This document shows positions 46,205-58,734 of a stretch of DNA of 64,000 nt, piece after piece. Each line of letters opens with the position of its first letter. Positions within the stretch are counted from its first letter, which is position 1. The stretch is from the NCBI GenBank assembly GCA_004352715.1, contig SCFE01000032.1:1054603-1118602 (forward strand). Direction: 5' to 3'. A model generated the notes under the pieces. The model was not told where the DNA came from. It made no database searches and worked only from the letters and a program-made list of their open reading frames with translations. The position numbers were made by a program, and so were the translations under genes. Source of the DNA: Hofstenia miamia (taxonomy: Eukaryota > Xenacoelomorpha > Acoela).

Positions 46205-46696
46205 TTATTTGCGATACGATGAAATTAAATTTTTGAAGGCGTCGCGGTAACCCTTTCCACTTAAATAAAAGAAAACAAAGTTTAACGAGGAGTTTAAGAT
46301 GGATGGTATTTGTCCTAAAATTGCAACTAGATCCCAAATAGCTTGCTCTAAAACTGATTCTGGAATGAATTGTAGAACAACTATGCACATGATGCCAGAA
46401 ATAACGGTGAATGTAAGAAATGTAAAGCTGACACTCGCCAGCATAATAACCATTGTCCGCTCGTGGCTAGCTCTTTCTGAATTTTGGACACTTTTTCTAA
46501 AAATAACTTTAGTAAATACTCTAGTACAAAGTTGAGTGAAAATTGATACAAATGGCATTTTTGAAGATGATACAGTAACACGAAATTTGTATTTTTAGTA
46601 TTTTGGTCTTCATAACACATTTAACTAAATATTTCCAACATTATCAATTTAGGTATGAGCATGGTCGAATATCTGGGCCAAGTTTGATATTAATTA

Positions 46697-46735
<39 letters not shown>

Positions 46736-48743
46736 GCAGTTATCTTTCGTTAGAATGTAATTACAAATTCTTCAAATTGATTTCGACAGTCAAAATTTAT
46801 ATAATTCAAATGTTTGAAGACTCTGAAGATAATAATTTATTTAACCATGAAATTTTCGTGTGAATAAAAAATATTCGTACCTTAATTGCTAGAAACCTAT
46901 CAAATACCAGAAAAACTAAAAGAAAATTGGCAACGTAGCCAGTAGACCATTCTTGAAAATAAAACATACTGCAGACATAGTTTCTGGCACTATATCCAAA
47001 GCATTGTCCTCCAAGATCAATGATGCCATCCTAAATCATATATTCCTTAGATACATTAGCATAATATAATTCTTTAATTCTTACTACTCATAAATTCACT
47101 GGAAATTTTTTAAAATGTGCTGTGAATTTTCAACAATAATGCCATCTATTATTGCGATTTATATTTAGAACGTGTTTACTACATGTAATGACATAGAACA
47201 TTGACGTCAACGTGCGTATGAACCCTATTATCCCTGGGATTTTCAGGTATTAAGAAATCCCAAGTGGTAAACATAGTGCACCATTTCTATAGTCATTGAT
47301 GGGATTGAGCAAATATCATCAAATTACCGTCAAGATTGCATTATGTTATTTTAGTCAGGTTTTTAAAAAAAATCTTTAAATGTTTTGCTTTAATGAGAGG
47401 ACTTCACCAAATTTGGCAAAAATTGGGGAAATTTTCAAAAAATGGATACATTACATAATTTACTACTATAAAAGTTTGGTTGTAAAAATTGAATTTTTGA
47501 CCACATTGATGTAAATAAATCTAAACACAGTGAAAAGCAAATTTGTTCCTGGCTGATATCTAATTGGCCACTGCTAAAAAATAAGCCGGTGATCAATTTT
47601 TATAGTTTCTGATCAAACATATAATTTGACGAAAAGCAATATAAAGCTTCAGGAATAATTAATGAAAATATTAATATTTTTAATATATTCTAAAAGGTAT
47701 ACAAATTGCTATAACCAGAAAACACTATTAAATTAAAGAAACCTTCAATATTGTAATAACATAGATTCAAAAAATATAATAAACATGCAGATTACGGATA
47801 TATTTACTAACTATAGAGTAATACAATCATGTAGACAAATAATATATTTCTGGCAGAAATTGTTTTATATAGTAAAATAAAAGCTAAGAAACATTTTAAC
47901 CAGAAGAAAGAGATTATGCAAAGAAAATGTAGCATTGAAAAAAGGAATATATGATTAAAGAAATAATGTTAAGCTTCAAGTTCATCAACATTTTACATCT
48001 GATGAAAATAATATAGAAACGACTTCAAATTCTTTGATGGAAATTATAAATTACGGTCATACAAATCGAATATCCCAGCTGATAAACATATTGCCAAAAA
48101 TTTAAAGTTCAATTTAACATTGAATATAAAGAAGAATTATTTGAGCAAAAATGTAGTGTAAAGTACAACAGAAATTAATTAGATTTAAATATTGAGCGGC
48201 AATATTTTGCGAAACATGTTTGGTTAATTAATTAATATTGTATGCGTTATCTTGCAGAGTATCATAAGTACATTAATTTCAATTCAACTTTATGTAAATG
48301 TATTTGGCAGACATTAGCTACATAAGGTAAATGTTATTCTAACCGTAATTAGAGACCTAGCTGTTTATCTGAGCAGAAACATTTAAGACATTGTCACTAA
48401 AGACTAAAATTTGTAATTATTTCTTCATGTAATGTTCCAAACAAATATTATACATCAAAATTGGTTTTTTCTGATTGTAACTGTGTGTCAAAAGTGGTTT
48501 AGCAGAAATAATAGCTGACGAATACCAATTGCATTTTTCAATGTCCAAATGTAAGTAAACATATAAATCATAGCTTGATCTTAATCCAGTAAATAAAGAA
48601 ATTAAAAAATAATATTTTTGTTTCTAAGTATTTGAATAAAACATGGCTATGTTTCAAAAAACAGCATTGTCTTCGAAGGAATTGTATTTGATTAAAAAAA
48701 TTTAAATGCTAGATTAGCATATTAATGCAGATAACATAAAAGT

Positions 48744-50135
48744 CAGGGCCGTGGCTAGGGGAGGGCCAGGGGGCATGGCCCTCCCTGTTGGGCCACTATG
48801 CCACCCTTCATTTTGGCATCCTGGATACAAAACTCCATTGTATTAATTCTAATATTCTATAACTAAGGGTGCATTCACACAGAAAGCTTGCGATATAGCG
48901 CTTGTATTTTTAACACATGTTTTAAGATAGTTGAATTCACACAGAAAGCGAGCGATAAAGCCAATCTTGAGATTTGAACAAGAGGAAATAAAGGAGGGTA
49001 TTCACACCAAGAGATTGCGATATCGCGCTGGTAGTTTAAACACATGTTTTATGATAGTAGCATTCACACAGACGGCGTGCGCTTGCTATATTTTTTAACA
49101 CATGTTTTAAGATAGTTGAATTCACACAGAAAGCGAGCTTGCGCTTGCGATAGATTTCTAGCAATGTATTAATACGAGAGTGTTCACACAGAACGCGAGC
49201 TTTTAATTGCTATTAGGAAAATATTCAATAATATTCTCTACACATTGTTATATTTTATTGCATTTGAGCGAATCAAAGTGGATAATTTTTAATATGTAAA
49301 CATTATTACAATTTAATTGATCTTTATGTAAATAACTAACTGAAAATCATTTGATACAATGGAATCTATGCGATTACACAGCCTATTAAATTCTTCATTA
49401 AAATTATTGTTTTTCTTAAATTATTTAATATTTTGATAAACCTTAATGCAATTTATATTTTTTGAAATTCTAAATTACGGGTGAATTAAAAAACTTTTTC
49501 TAATTTAGGCAGATTTTTAAGAATATAGAAATCAAAACATTTTTTATTAATAGCAGTTACTATAGTTCAACTAGTAACTGCTATAAATAAAAAATGTTGT
49601 GGACAAAACCTATTTTACAAATATGTTCAATAATACCATTTTTGTGATAATATTAAATAATAATTTGAAACTAAATATATTATACGTACTTCGTACAAAT
49701 TTTTGGCATGAATTTAAATTATTGGGAGATGTCATCGTCAAAAATATTTAGCATGTTTAAAATCAAATTTACAATCTTTTACAATCGCGCACTCGCGCGC
49801 TTTCTGTGTGAATAGAACTATCTTTAAACATGTGTTAGAAATTATCGCTCGCGCTAGGCTTTAATTGGGATTGCGATAAATCTTTCTGTGTGAATGCTCT
49901 CTCAGTAACTCAACTGTTTAAATCTCTAGCGAGCCCAAGCTCGCACAATCGCGNGAATGCACCCTAAGTTAGAGTGAATATCTTTTAGTTGAAATATATC
50001 AAATACTTATGCCATTCTATTAAGAAATTCAATGAAAAAGGGTGAAACTATCTCATATGAGTAAAACTATTATTAATTTATTGAACTTTGCGGAGCCATG
50101 GCCTCCCTAAACTTCAAATGCAAGCCACGGGCCTG
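48744..50135. mobile_element. Non-autonomous hAT-like element with perfect 8-bp target duplication
   Basis: Starts CAGGGCCGTGGCT at 48744. The other end, read inwards from 50135, is CAGGCCCGTGGCT. Both are flanked by ATAAAAGT (48736-48743 and 50136-50143), a perfect 8-bp duplication. There is no ORF. It lies in the first intron of the GPCR, its end only 94 bases from exon 1, and contains another element (48866-49965). Confidence 0.9.
48866..49965. mobile_element. Nested foldback-like element with repeated CACACAGAAAGCG units
   Basis: Ends are AGGGTGCATTCAC and its complement GAATGCACCCT. Inside the left end, units like TTCACACAGAAAGCGAGCG recur four or five times with CACATGTTTTA spacers. 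Inverted units (CTTTCTGTGTGAAT, ACATGTGTT) occur inside the right end (49795-49905). The middle is plain AT-rich DNA. A single N at 49954 interrupts the right terminus. There is no ORF. This architecture of tandem subterminal repeats in opposite orientation fits a foldback/MITE that needs an outside transposase. Confidence 0.8.
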
Positions 50136-50439
50136 ATAAAAGTATTCATTTTACATCACATAATTAAATAATGATTCATTCGATTGAACATATAAAGTGT
50201 GCAAAGTAAAACTAAGCAAAGCAAACTACAAGAAATATTGAAGCACTGTCCCATATTGCGAGCCAACGGATAAAAAAAACGGCAGAATTGAATTTTCCTA
50301 AGAACTTTGCTGTTTGAAAGCTTAATATGTTGAAAACAATTCCAAAGGCACTTATTACAAATCCCATCCACATTAGATATCGTGTTGTAGTGTCTAACCA
50401 ATAGGCAAGTTCATTTTTAGTAGATACAGTGTTGTTCAT

Positions 50440-52058
50440 CTAAACTATAAATATGAAATGATTAAATCAATAAGGCAAATATATCACTAAAAGAAAGTCT
50501 ATAACATAGATTATGGCTGTTTTCCAATAGCCACTTGTCCATAAAGTTTCTTAAATTTATATTCATATTGCCAAATATTAGCAATTTGTTTTGTGAAGAT
50601 TTTCAAAATGAGCAATAAATAACAATTTTTTAAAATATTTAGAAATTGAATAGTCTGCATAAAGTAGCAGAAGAGTAAACAATGTCTTTTCCAAAGGACA
50701 TGTTTTGACTAATTCTATAGCTAGCAAGATAATGGATGCTGCCAACCCAAATACCATAACTATTGTTTTCATATAAATAATTCAATTTTAAAGACTAGTA
50801 TGCATTGTTGCTTAGTTCATTGCTTTATTTTATATTGTAGAAAACATCATGTCATTGTTCAAAAAAAGAAGTCGGAAAATACAAATACTCAATTTTCTTA
50901 AAGGATTAAAGTAGACTAAAAATCGCGAAATATATATTTGAAAAATGGTTGCTTCAACAGAGTCAACAAATATATAAACACAACAAGTTTTTATGTCGAA
51001 ACAAGTTAGAGAAATTAAATGAGCATGGAATAAACAAGATATACCAACACAAACTTGATATTAAATATAGTTAAATGTTTGAAACATAGTGATTCCACTT
51101 TTCCATTTTTTACTACTATACACTACCTGTAATTCTAATGAAAACCATGTGTATTGCATTAATGAAAAGGATCTCAAGACTGTGCTTCTAAATAACTAAC
51201 AAGGGGGGGGGGGGCTAAATTTGAGTACTGAATTTCTATTTAAGATTTTTACCAGATTTTTAAACAAATAAATTCCAACAGCCCAAATTGCAATAAAACT
51301 TTAAGAAGGCAACTGGCCTCTCAATCAAACTTAGCATTTAAGAGAAATATATTCAAGCTTTGATCTATGTTTTGAGTTTTTAATATAATAGGTGTGCATA
51401 CAAATTAGAAATACATAAAATTTCAACATTACCTAAATTCGGTGGAAAGAGCAAAATAATTGATGATCGAATTAAAACAAACTATCACAAATATGAAAAT
51501 AAAGAACTACTTTAACTTCTGCATATTTTGATTAGACTGGATTTAGGTGTTTATGCAAAATGACTCGTCAGATAATTTCACTAAGTCGAGCGATATGGAA
51601 GTGTAAAGATATTTTTTCCAATAATGTATGAATTATTTGTAGGGACAATTTATACAACTGAAAACTTTTAAAATATTCAATCGGTTTTCTACGTGAAGTT
51701 CGAAGCTGAATTTTAATATTTTAAAAATTATATTTGTGAGTAAAGTATGAAAATTTTGAGGAAAAGTAAATTCTAAAAAAAAAATTTCAATTAATGACAT
51801 CATCTTTTGGAAAAACTAAACAACAATGATCCGCTTCTTGAATTTAAAACAAAAAATTAAAAAGAAGAAATTCAATAGATGTCAAATAATTGTAGTTTAT
51901 TATTAATGTTTTATTAAAATAAATTTCAAATAAAAAAAGTCACATTTTTCAAATTGCGCTGCAATGTTACATTTGATTATATAGAAAATATAACAAATAA
52001 TTGAAAAATATTTGAGAAATTGCATTCTTAGAAAAAGGTTAAGTTATCGAATACCTTA

Positions 52059-52098
<40 letters not shown>

Positions 52099-53280
52099 GC
52101 TTTGTATACGATTTGGGCATTGACAGATTTGCGATGTACCCACCATTTTTTAAAGATACACTATGTAAATTATAGCAATGGAATTCCTATCTTACATATC
52201 TAAATACGCCTAAATTCTAAATGATCAGACTCTTCCTAATTCACTCAATACAAATATTTTAAAATATAGCAAAACATTTTTTCGATCTTGATTATTGCTC
52301 AAAATCTAAACCCAAACTTAATGTATTAAAACAATAATTTTTTCAATATTTTCGAAAGACATTGTCTAATATTTTGAAAACATTTACCAGAGTCCGAATT
52401 GATGATTAAAAATTTCAAAACAGAAGCCACTGAGGATTATACTTAAGGTAGGTAATTATGAAAATTTTAAATTTGGTAATGACAATTGCTTAATGCAAAG
52501 ATCTTTCAAATACAAAAAAGTTGATAAGATAAGCACTTATTTAATGTTGATTTTTTAAAACATTACCAAATTTTTTCAATTATGTTTGTACAATGCTAAT
52601 TGCAAAACATTGTTAATATTTTATTTATAAAGTCATTGTATGATATGCATATTTGCTCTTGCATGAATTTGCTTAGCTTAAAACTAAAATTAAAAATAAG
52701 TCTTCAGCTAAAATTACCTCAATGTTAATTGTGAACAAATGATGTTTTCGAAATACGTCCCCTATTTAATAAAGAGGAAATTAGATGTGATTGGCTGAAT
52801 CACAAGATGGGAACAATTTCACGAGGCCGCAAACGCGTTATCTTAATACTAGAAATAACATGCCCAAAGTGTTAATGCCTGTAAATTAGGTGCTCTAACT
52901 CGAATTTCTAATTTGCATGCAGCGTTGATGTAGAATTCCCATTGGAAAAAGCAGCACAAATTTCACTAACAGTGAAATAACACATACTGTATATTCACAA
53001 AATATTTTCATGAAAAAACAAATTAACCCAATTCAATGCCCAAATCAAATTCCTACAGCCATGCATGTCTCAATGTAGAGATCATTGTAATGAATTGAAA
53101 GTTCATTGAATTTATTCAAGCTCTTTAAACAATTGGCAATGCTTTCAAAAAAAAATTCCTATTGATACGGTATATCAAGAGCATTTTCAATCTTAAGTCA
53201 ATTAAAATATAATCAAAGAAAGTTAAGATTATTCTCGCGGATTTTCTTGCCACTGCAGATGCTCAGTGGAAAATGTGGTG
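50440..53280. other. AT-rich DNA upstream of the second receptor
   Basis: No confirmed gene. A minus-strand open frame at 50578-50772 starts MKTIVMVFGLAASIILLAIE, which resembles a signal peptide or membrane segment, followed by a low-complexity tail. It could be an upstream exon of the receptor or chance. A (TA)n tract preceded by ACACAC lies at 52061-52097, and a G9-10 run at about 51203. Confidence 0.35.
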
Positions 53281-53290
53281 GAAACGGATC

Positions 53291-53930
53291 GACCCTACCC
53301 ACTAATCAGGTAGGGTCAACTTTTTGTCGAGTCCGGGTTGTGTCAGGAAAAACCTTTTTTCCTTAAATCGGGTCATTTCGTGTTATTCAATAACGTTGAC
53401 ATTAATAACTGATTACATGCATAGGCTATAAATTGAACGATTTAATGGAGTGTTCCTTTTCTGTTTTGTTGCATGACAACTAATGCAAAACATTTCCAGT
53501 TATCCTTTAGCTAGGTATGCGTTTTCAAACTTAATATAGATTAGGTTAATCTAACCTGCGTTTAACACTAGCTTACACTCCGTAAAATTAATATTTTCAG
53601 ATTTTAGCCTGCTCTGAAAAAATTTTATCATGATAAGGAATCGATATCTGTTTAGAGTGCAAGCTACTTTCATAAAAGATCAGATAGACGGATCTGGAGT
53701 TATTCGATTTCTTACTATTATATTATGTTCTACAATTTTATTAATTTCATTTTGTTAGTTGTAGTTTTCAGATTGATCTTAGGCATATCATTTATCTACT
53801 TCCTTCTACAGCCCAAATGAGCAAATCGGATCCAGCCCTGTGAAATTTTTGAAAACTCGTAGGGCTAGATTGGGTCTACTTGTAATTTGGGTTGGATTGG
53901 GTCGGGTCTAAAAAGTTTGACCCACTTCCA
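53291..53930. repeat. Inverted-repeat segment with terminal hairpin
   Basis: GACCCTACC at 53291 pairs perfectly with GGTAGGGTC at 53309-53317 around nine bases. The following GGGTCAACTTTTTGTCGAGT resembles the inward reading of the right side (GGGTCAAACTTTTTAGACCC, about 53920 back to 53901), so the 640 bp may be a MITE. The left hairpin is certain; the right boundary is not. Confidence 0.45.
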
Positions 53931-55954
53931 TGTCTGCTCGCGCCTACCTCGCATTAGTAATAATAATTCTAATGAGAATCAAAGCAAATTGTTTGCTCAA
54001 AAGCACAAGTTCAAAGTTACAAACTTTGGGCGTAATTTTATAAATTTATTGTAATTTAATTTGATCTTATAATTTCATGCTCTAAGATATTCCATATTTT
54101 AGTTACTGTGTGGTGGAAACTATTAGAATGCTTACCTATAAGCTTAAACATTTTTAAGAAGTTTCTTAAATTTAGCATATTGCTTCAGAAACGAAATTGA
54201 GGGTTAAGCTGATTTGAATTTAAGAAATATTGATAACATATGAATTTGAATTTGGGGATTACATTTTGTATTTTAATCGATAGTCGCATGCATTATCATA
54301 TTTTTAAGTCAAATTGAATGTTTAAAAGACAAACTGAAAGTTTTAGAAAAAAGGATGCGATATTTTGAATTTATATTTGCAAAGAGAAATAAGCAGTATT
54401 GAAAAATGGGATGAGTATTTCTTATATTTCGAAGATGAAGATACCTAAATCCAAAAGCCATTTTCTTATTCCTAGCCAGTAGGAATTGTTCGAAATCTAA
54501 GTCATTGTTAACTTCAACACTGAAATAGATGATAGATTGGCTTTGTTTTATTGGTACATGATCTACGTTAAGTTACATGTTTTTTGGAAGATATCTGAAT
54601 GTTTTAGGCGAGAATATTATAAACTGTGTTCTTTAATAATAATTTTCAATTGAGAAATACCTTGTTAAATTTTCGATGTCACGTTGGAGTGCTTAGTTGC
54701 ATTATAGATATATCAGAACTGTGCACTGAGGAACCCCGCGGTCACCTATGATTTATTTTGATTTTTACAATAATGTCTAACTCGTTGTTGTCGATTACTA
54801 AGAAAATTCATTATAAAGTATTATCAAAATTATAAACATTAATTTGTCTTTATACTTATTAAAATTCATTGAGTTAAATGTTTTACTTCAATCAAAAGGG
54901 GCAACCATATTACATTTATTGGAGGCTAAATTTTAAATATATTTGTTGCTAGATATTGTAAAGATTGCATCTTAAGTGTCATTGCCATTATGAAATTGTT
55001 ATGAAAATTGTTTTTCAAAACAATATTTTCAGATAGCAAGTAATCATATAAATAATTTCCAATGCAAATAGGCCTATATTTATGTGCATTTAGAGGGTCA
55101 CCTTTTTATATATAAGGCTTATTTCAGATATCTTAAAAATCTAAGGCAATTCGTTATCAATAATACATTTCTTAAATACAAATAATAGTTCTTCACTAAA
55201 TATCTGAAAAAATGCTTAATAATGAAGATTGGAAGATTATAAGAGGCAGTCGATTTATTTGTATTTAAATTTCTTATTATAGTTTCTTGTTCTTTGGCGT
55301 TTGCCAGACTAAAAGAAAACTATGTATTTGTTGGGAATTTGTTAATATTTTTCTTTCTATGATATTTTATTGAGAAATATTAAAATTGCCAAGTTCTTTA
55401 AATGTTGTATTTAGGTGGTCTATTATATTTTTCTGTAGTAATTTATTTATCAATTCTTAATACATTAATGACAGTTAAAATCATTTTGTTTTTTTTAGAA
55501 TTTTATGAATATATCGCCATTTTTTGTTTTGTTTTATATGGAAAAAGTATTTTTATTTGCTTTTTCTTAATTAGTTCAATTACATATATTGGTAATCGGT
55601 TCTTATTTAGAGAGATCAAATAGTTTTCTTTTAATGCTTCGTTGTTCATGCAATCACTGTTATCGGCATTTGTTAAAGCAAACTTGCGCGTTGTGTCGGA
55701 AAAGCAAAATATTGTTATCGGAAATTGTCTCGTATTTAAGTTTCGGCAATATTTTTTCAAAAATGATCGGCATCACTATGATAGAAAACTATTGGTTTGG
55801 TTTTGTTTTCAAAACATTTTTAAGCATTGTGTTATTATTGCTATTAACCTACTCATTTTCAGTTTTTCATTTCGATATTTTTAGTAATAATTACGAGCTG
55901 TTATTTGCAAATTTCTCATATTGGAAATACAAATTTAAGCTGAGTGGGTTAAAT
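53931..55954. other. AT-rich DNA, no gene recognised
   Basis: About 2 kb with short AT-driven open frames only. Frames near 55400-55900 are long because of T-rich composition and have no motif. I would not annotate them. Confidence 0.5.
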
Positions 55955-56460
55955 CAAGGGCGTCGCCAGGATTTTAGTCTAAGGGGCGGAATGCTTAAAT
56001 CGAGTTTTACTGAAAAGTTTAAAGGCTAAGGTGAGCTTAAATGTCATAGCTCAAAACTATATATATATGTATATAATTTTTTTTGATCCGGAACGATCTG
56101 GTTTATATATTTTCATTAGTTGCTTACAATACATAATATACTTGCTTTGATCATTTCATTTCATAGAGAAGCATTGCGCTAAGATTCAAAATTGGAACGA
56201 ACTGTGCTTGCGAACACATATGAAATTAATATCCTAGAAAATTTCTGTTGGGCAGTGCTTAAAAACCACAATAGTTGCTTGCAAAAAACCAGAATTGTTG
56301 CAGCTCTGAGGCGGAATTATTTGAAATCAGTACCCGGAATTTCAATCCTAGATTTAAAACTGCATAAGATGTCTGTGTTTCCGTATACTCCTATTGACTC
56401 AATTCACAACAACTGATGTTTAAATAACTAAATACTAACACAATTGACGCCGAACACCTA
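55955..56460 (+). other. Repeat-like segment with possible Tc1 C-terminal relic
   Basis: AAGGGCGTCGCCAGGATTTT at about 55958 is the kind of terminus seen in hAT-like repeats (compare 60584). Just right of it, the frame at 56192-56416 contains INILENFCWAVLKN and TRIVAALRRNYLKSV, which resembles the C-terminal stretch of Tc1-type transposases (the PIENLW..LK region). The similarity is short and the rest is unrelated, so this is a weak call. Confidence 0.3.
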
Positions 56461-57209
56461 ACACGACCCTTCGTTTAGCTGTGATGATTTTTGTAGCAGT
56501 TAAAATAAATATACTAGAATTGATATTTAAATAACCCCTTTTATATGTTCTAAGCAAAATATAAACTTGCGGACTTTTTATGTGGGTTTTGCGATAAAAA
56601 ATATTTATTCATTCGATAGAAACCATTTTTTGAACAATTTTATGCTCTGCCATCAATAAACACCGTCACCGTCTTTAACAGACTAGCTTTCATGTGCATA
56701 AATAAAAACCTTCTAAATCATTGCCATTTTTGCAAAATATGAAATGATTTTAAATAAATTGCAAATATATAATCGTTTTATAATATAATGTAAAAAATGA
56801 ATTCATTAGATGTATTAGGGAAAATATGAATACATACGTAGAAATTATATTCAAATTTTGAAATGATATTTTAATGTGATAAGTGAAAAAACACCTGCAC
56901 TCTAAGTGATTGCTATATCTTGAAAGCAAATTGACATAATTCCAAAAACCAAACAATGGTCCAGTATAATAATAATGAATCATTTCAGAGCTTTTTTAAT
57001 CACTTAAAGACAAACGTGCTACTAAGGTTTCCATAAGAATTGGTTCATTTCCTGACATGGTCATTTTGCATTATGCGTATGTTTTTCACGTTTTAATATT
57101 TATCCGTACCCTGCAGTATCATATTCATAACCCTCGATACCCAAATCAGTTCTACCCGCAGGTAGCGGCGGAAAAAACCGCTCAGTCTTTATCTCGAGAT
57201 AAACGAATT
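56461..57209. other. AT-rich DNA, no gene recognised
   Basis: No feature beyond a small GCGGAAAAAACCGC hairpin near 57169. Confidence 0.5.
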
Positions 57210-57398
57210 TTAGTTATTGATGTAATTATTTAGTGCACTTTGTATTGGCCCAGGATTAAGTTTAATCTCTTGGGAGAAGTAATCTGATGAAATAACAATA
57301 TGTATTGAGATTATTGAGAAGAAATATCTGAATTTAATAAATTGAAACTTATGATTTTCTGAAAGTCGCTGTTCATTTTCCAATAAATTTCTGAGCAA
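57210..57398 (-). pseudogene. 2A-like peptide remnant, probably from a CR1/L2-type LINE
   Basis: The minus-strand frame reads FSIISIHIVISSDYFSQEIKL followed by NPGPIQ. A hydrophobic run ending in (D/E)-I-x-x-NPGP is the 2A/2A-like ribosome-skipping signal, which non-LTR retrotransposons of the CR1/L2/Rex1 group often carry near the start of an ORF (usual form GD-V/I-E-x-NPGP). Here the consensus Asp is Glu and the consensus Glu is Lys, so skipping is probably weak. No endonuclease follows. Unassigned minus-strand open frames at 57526-57967, upstream of it, may be the rest of the same relic. Confidence 0.5.
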
Positions 57399-57525
57399 AA
57401 ACTGAAGATTTGGTAGATAATAAACTTACTAAATCTAAGTGTCTTTATGTAGTACTGCTTAGTGAAGATGTATTGCGCATTGAGTGGCGTTAAGTGCGAG
57501 CGCACATAGTACATAGCTACATATT

Positions 57526-57967
57526 TTAAGCAAAGAGAAAAAAATTATGAAATACCAGTTTCACTTTGATAGCAATGGACGAGTAGAGAGACTTCCTAAG
57601 CAAGAAGTCTATCATTGATGTGACAAAGCTTTGAAAGACGGGAATGACAGAGTAATTTTTCGCACTGGATAGAAAGTCGATGACTTGATTGAATAACGCA
57701 GTTTCTTCGAAGATTGGCATCACCACCTACTGGAGTGATTTCAAGAACGTAGATGAAGCAAGGTGTGAATTAATGATGAACTTCAGCGATTTGCTTGCTT
57801 ACTTTTGATTGGAAGGACTGAGAGTCATTGGTTTTGAGAGCATCTATAAGACCAGCTTTAATTATGCTTGATGTGAGTTTTGGGATACGACGACATTTTT
57901 TCATTGTTGCCAGGATAGGAGTAAATTGTAGTAGTCTGTTTTGGAAGATGATTATAGTAGTGGACAT
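57526..57967 (-). other. Unassigned minus-strand open frames
   Basis: Two frames (57967-57770, MSTTIIIFQNRLLQ; 57726-57526, MVMPIFEETALFNQ) use a more balanced codon vocabulary than their surroundings. They lie directly upstream of the 2A-like relic on the same strand. No domain recognised. They could be decayed LINE ORF1 or host exons. Confidence 0.3.
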
Positions 57968-58079
57968 TCTTCCAAATACTGCTACCGATTTGAAGTATAG
58001 TAGTGGAGGTTTGATAGACTTGATGCATTTTTATGTCGATATTAGTATTGGCGATAAAGTGGTTTCCTTAAGAGGTTAA

Positions 58080-58697
58080 TATCGACGTGGTGTATGAGAG
58101 TGGCCACTGCTGGAGAAACGAGTTAGTGGAGAAGTAGAAAAACGACATAAACAGTATGATCGAGTTAATCAAAATTCGTAATAGTTTAATAATATGCCAT
58201 ATTGACATAGTCAAGGTTTCCGGGTGACCTGTCTCTCATAGGCAGCTGGTTGACTAGCATGGACAAAAAATTTCACGAGGGCTGCGATAATACAGTCCTA
58301 GAGATAAACATGTTTTGCAGCTGGTTTTCAAAAATAGTATTCCATTCTCTGAATTAATATTGATTTGTTGTTTTTTCATATTCTTTGATTTGACTAAAGC
58401 TTGCAAGCTGACTGCGGGAAACCCAAAACAAGTGTATATTGTAGCTGGGCTGGACTGATTCTTAAAAAACTGCATGGACAACTGCCCATTTTGACCAATT
58501 TTTTGCAATGTACATTGTGCTATGGGTGAAGCACGTCCTTTAAAATTCTCTAAACTACAAATTTATTCAAACGATGTTCAATGCGCTATATTAGAACGAT
58601 GCTTTGCACGATTGAGATAGATTGTGAAACGTTGATGAATTTTTAGACACTACAGACAAAATATTTCTGACCTCGAGCCAAGTTCGAGTATACATAA

Positions 58698-58734
<37 letters not shown>

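Larger units (their letters stand above)
46205..50439 (-). pseudogene. Second class A GPCR locus, at least one exon missing
   Basis: Three exons of a peptide-receptor-like GPCR. Exon 1, 50230-50439 (ATG at 50439), encodes an NNT glycosylation site, TM1 (SAFGIVFNILSF) and TM2 with LAIWDSASIFL. Exon 2, 46881-47030, has a phase-0 ATTTAG acceptor and GTACG donor and encodes DGIIDLGGQCFG, the TM3 Cys (YVCSMFYFQEW) and VFDRFLAIK, a DRF variant of DRY. The last exon, about 46205-46496, begins after TTATTTTTAG and encodes ERASHERTMVIM, TM6 and TM7 with NSSLNFVFFYLSGKGYRDAF. TM4 and TM5 are absent. The 384 bases between exons 2 and 3 contain a TA tract and no helix, and exon 2 ends in phase 0 while exon 3 begins in phase 2, so they cannot join. 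Either an exon is lost or the assembly dropped it. Intron 1 holds a hAT-like element. Confidence 0.8.

Noticed and set aside
55402-56029. Hydrophobic plus-strand ORFs that look like membrane proteins
   Set aside because: T-rich DNA encodes F, I and L by default. No start context or conserved residue.
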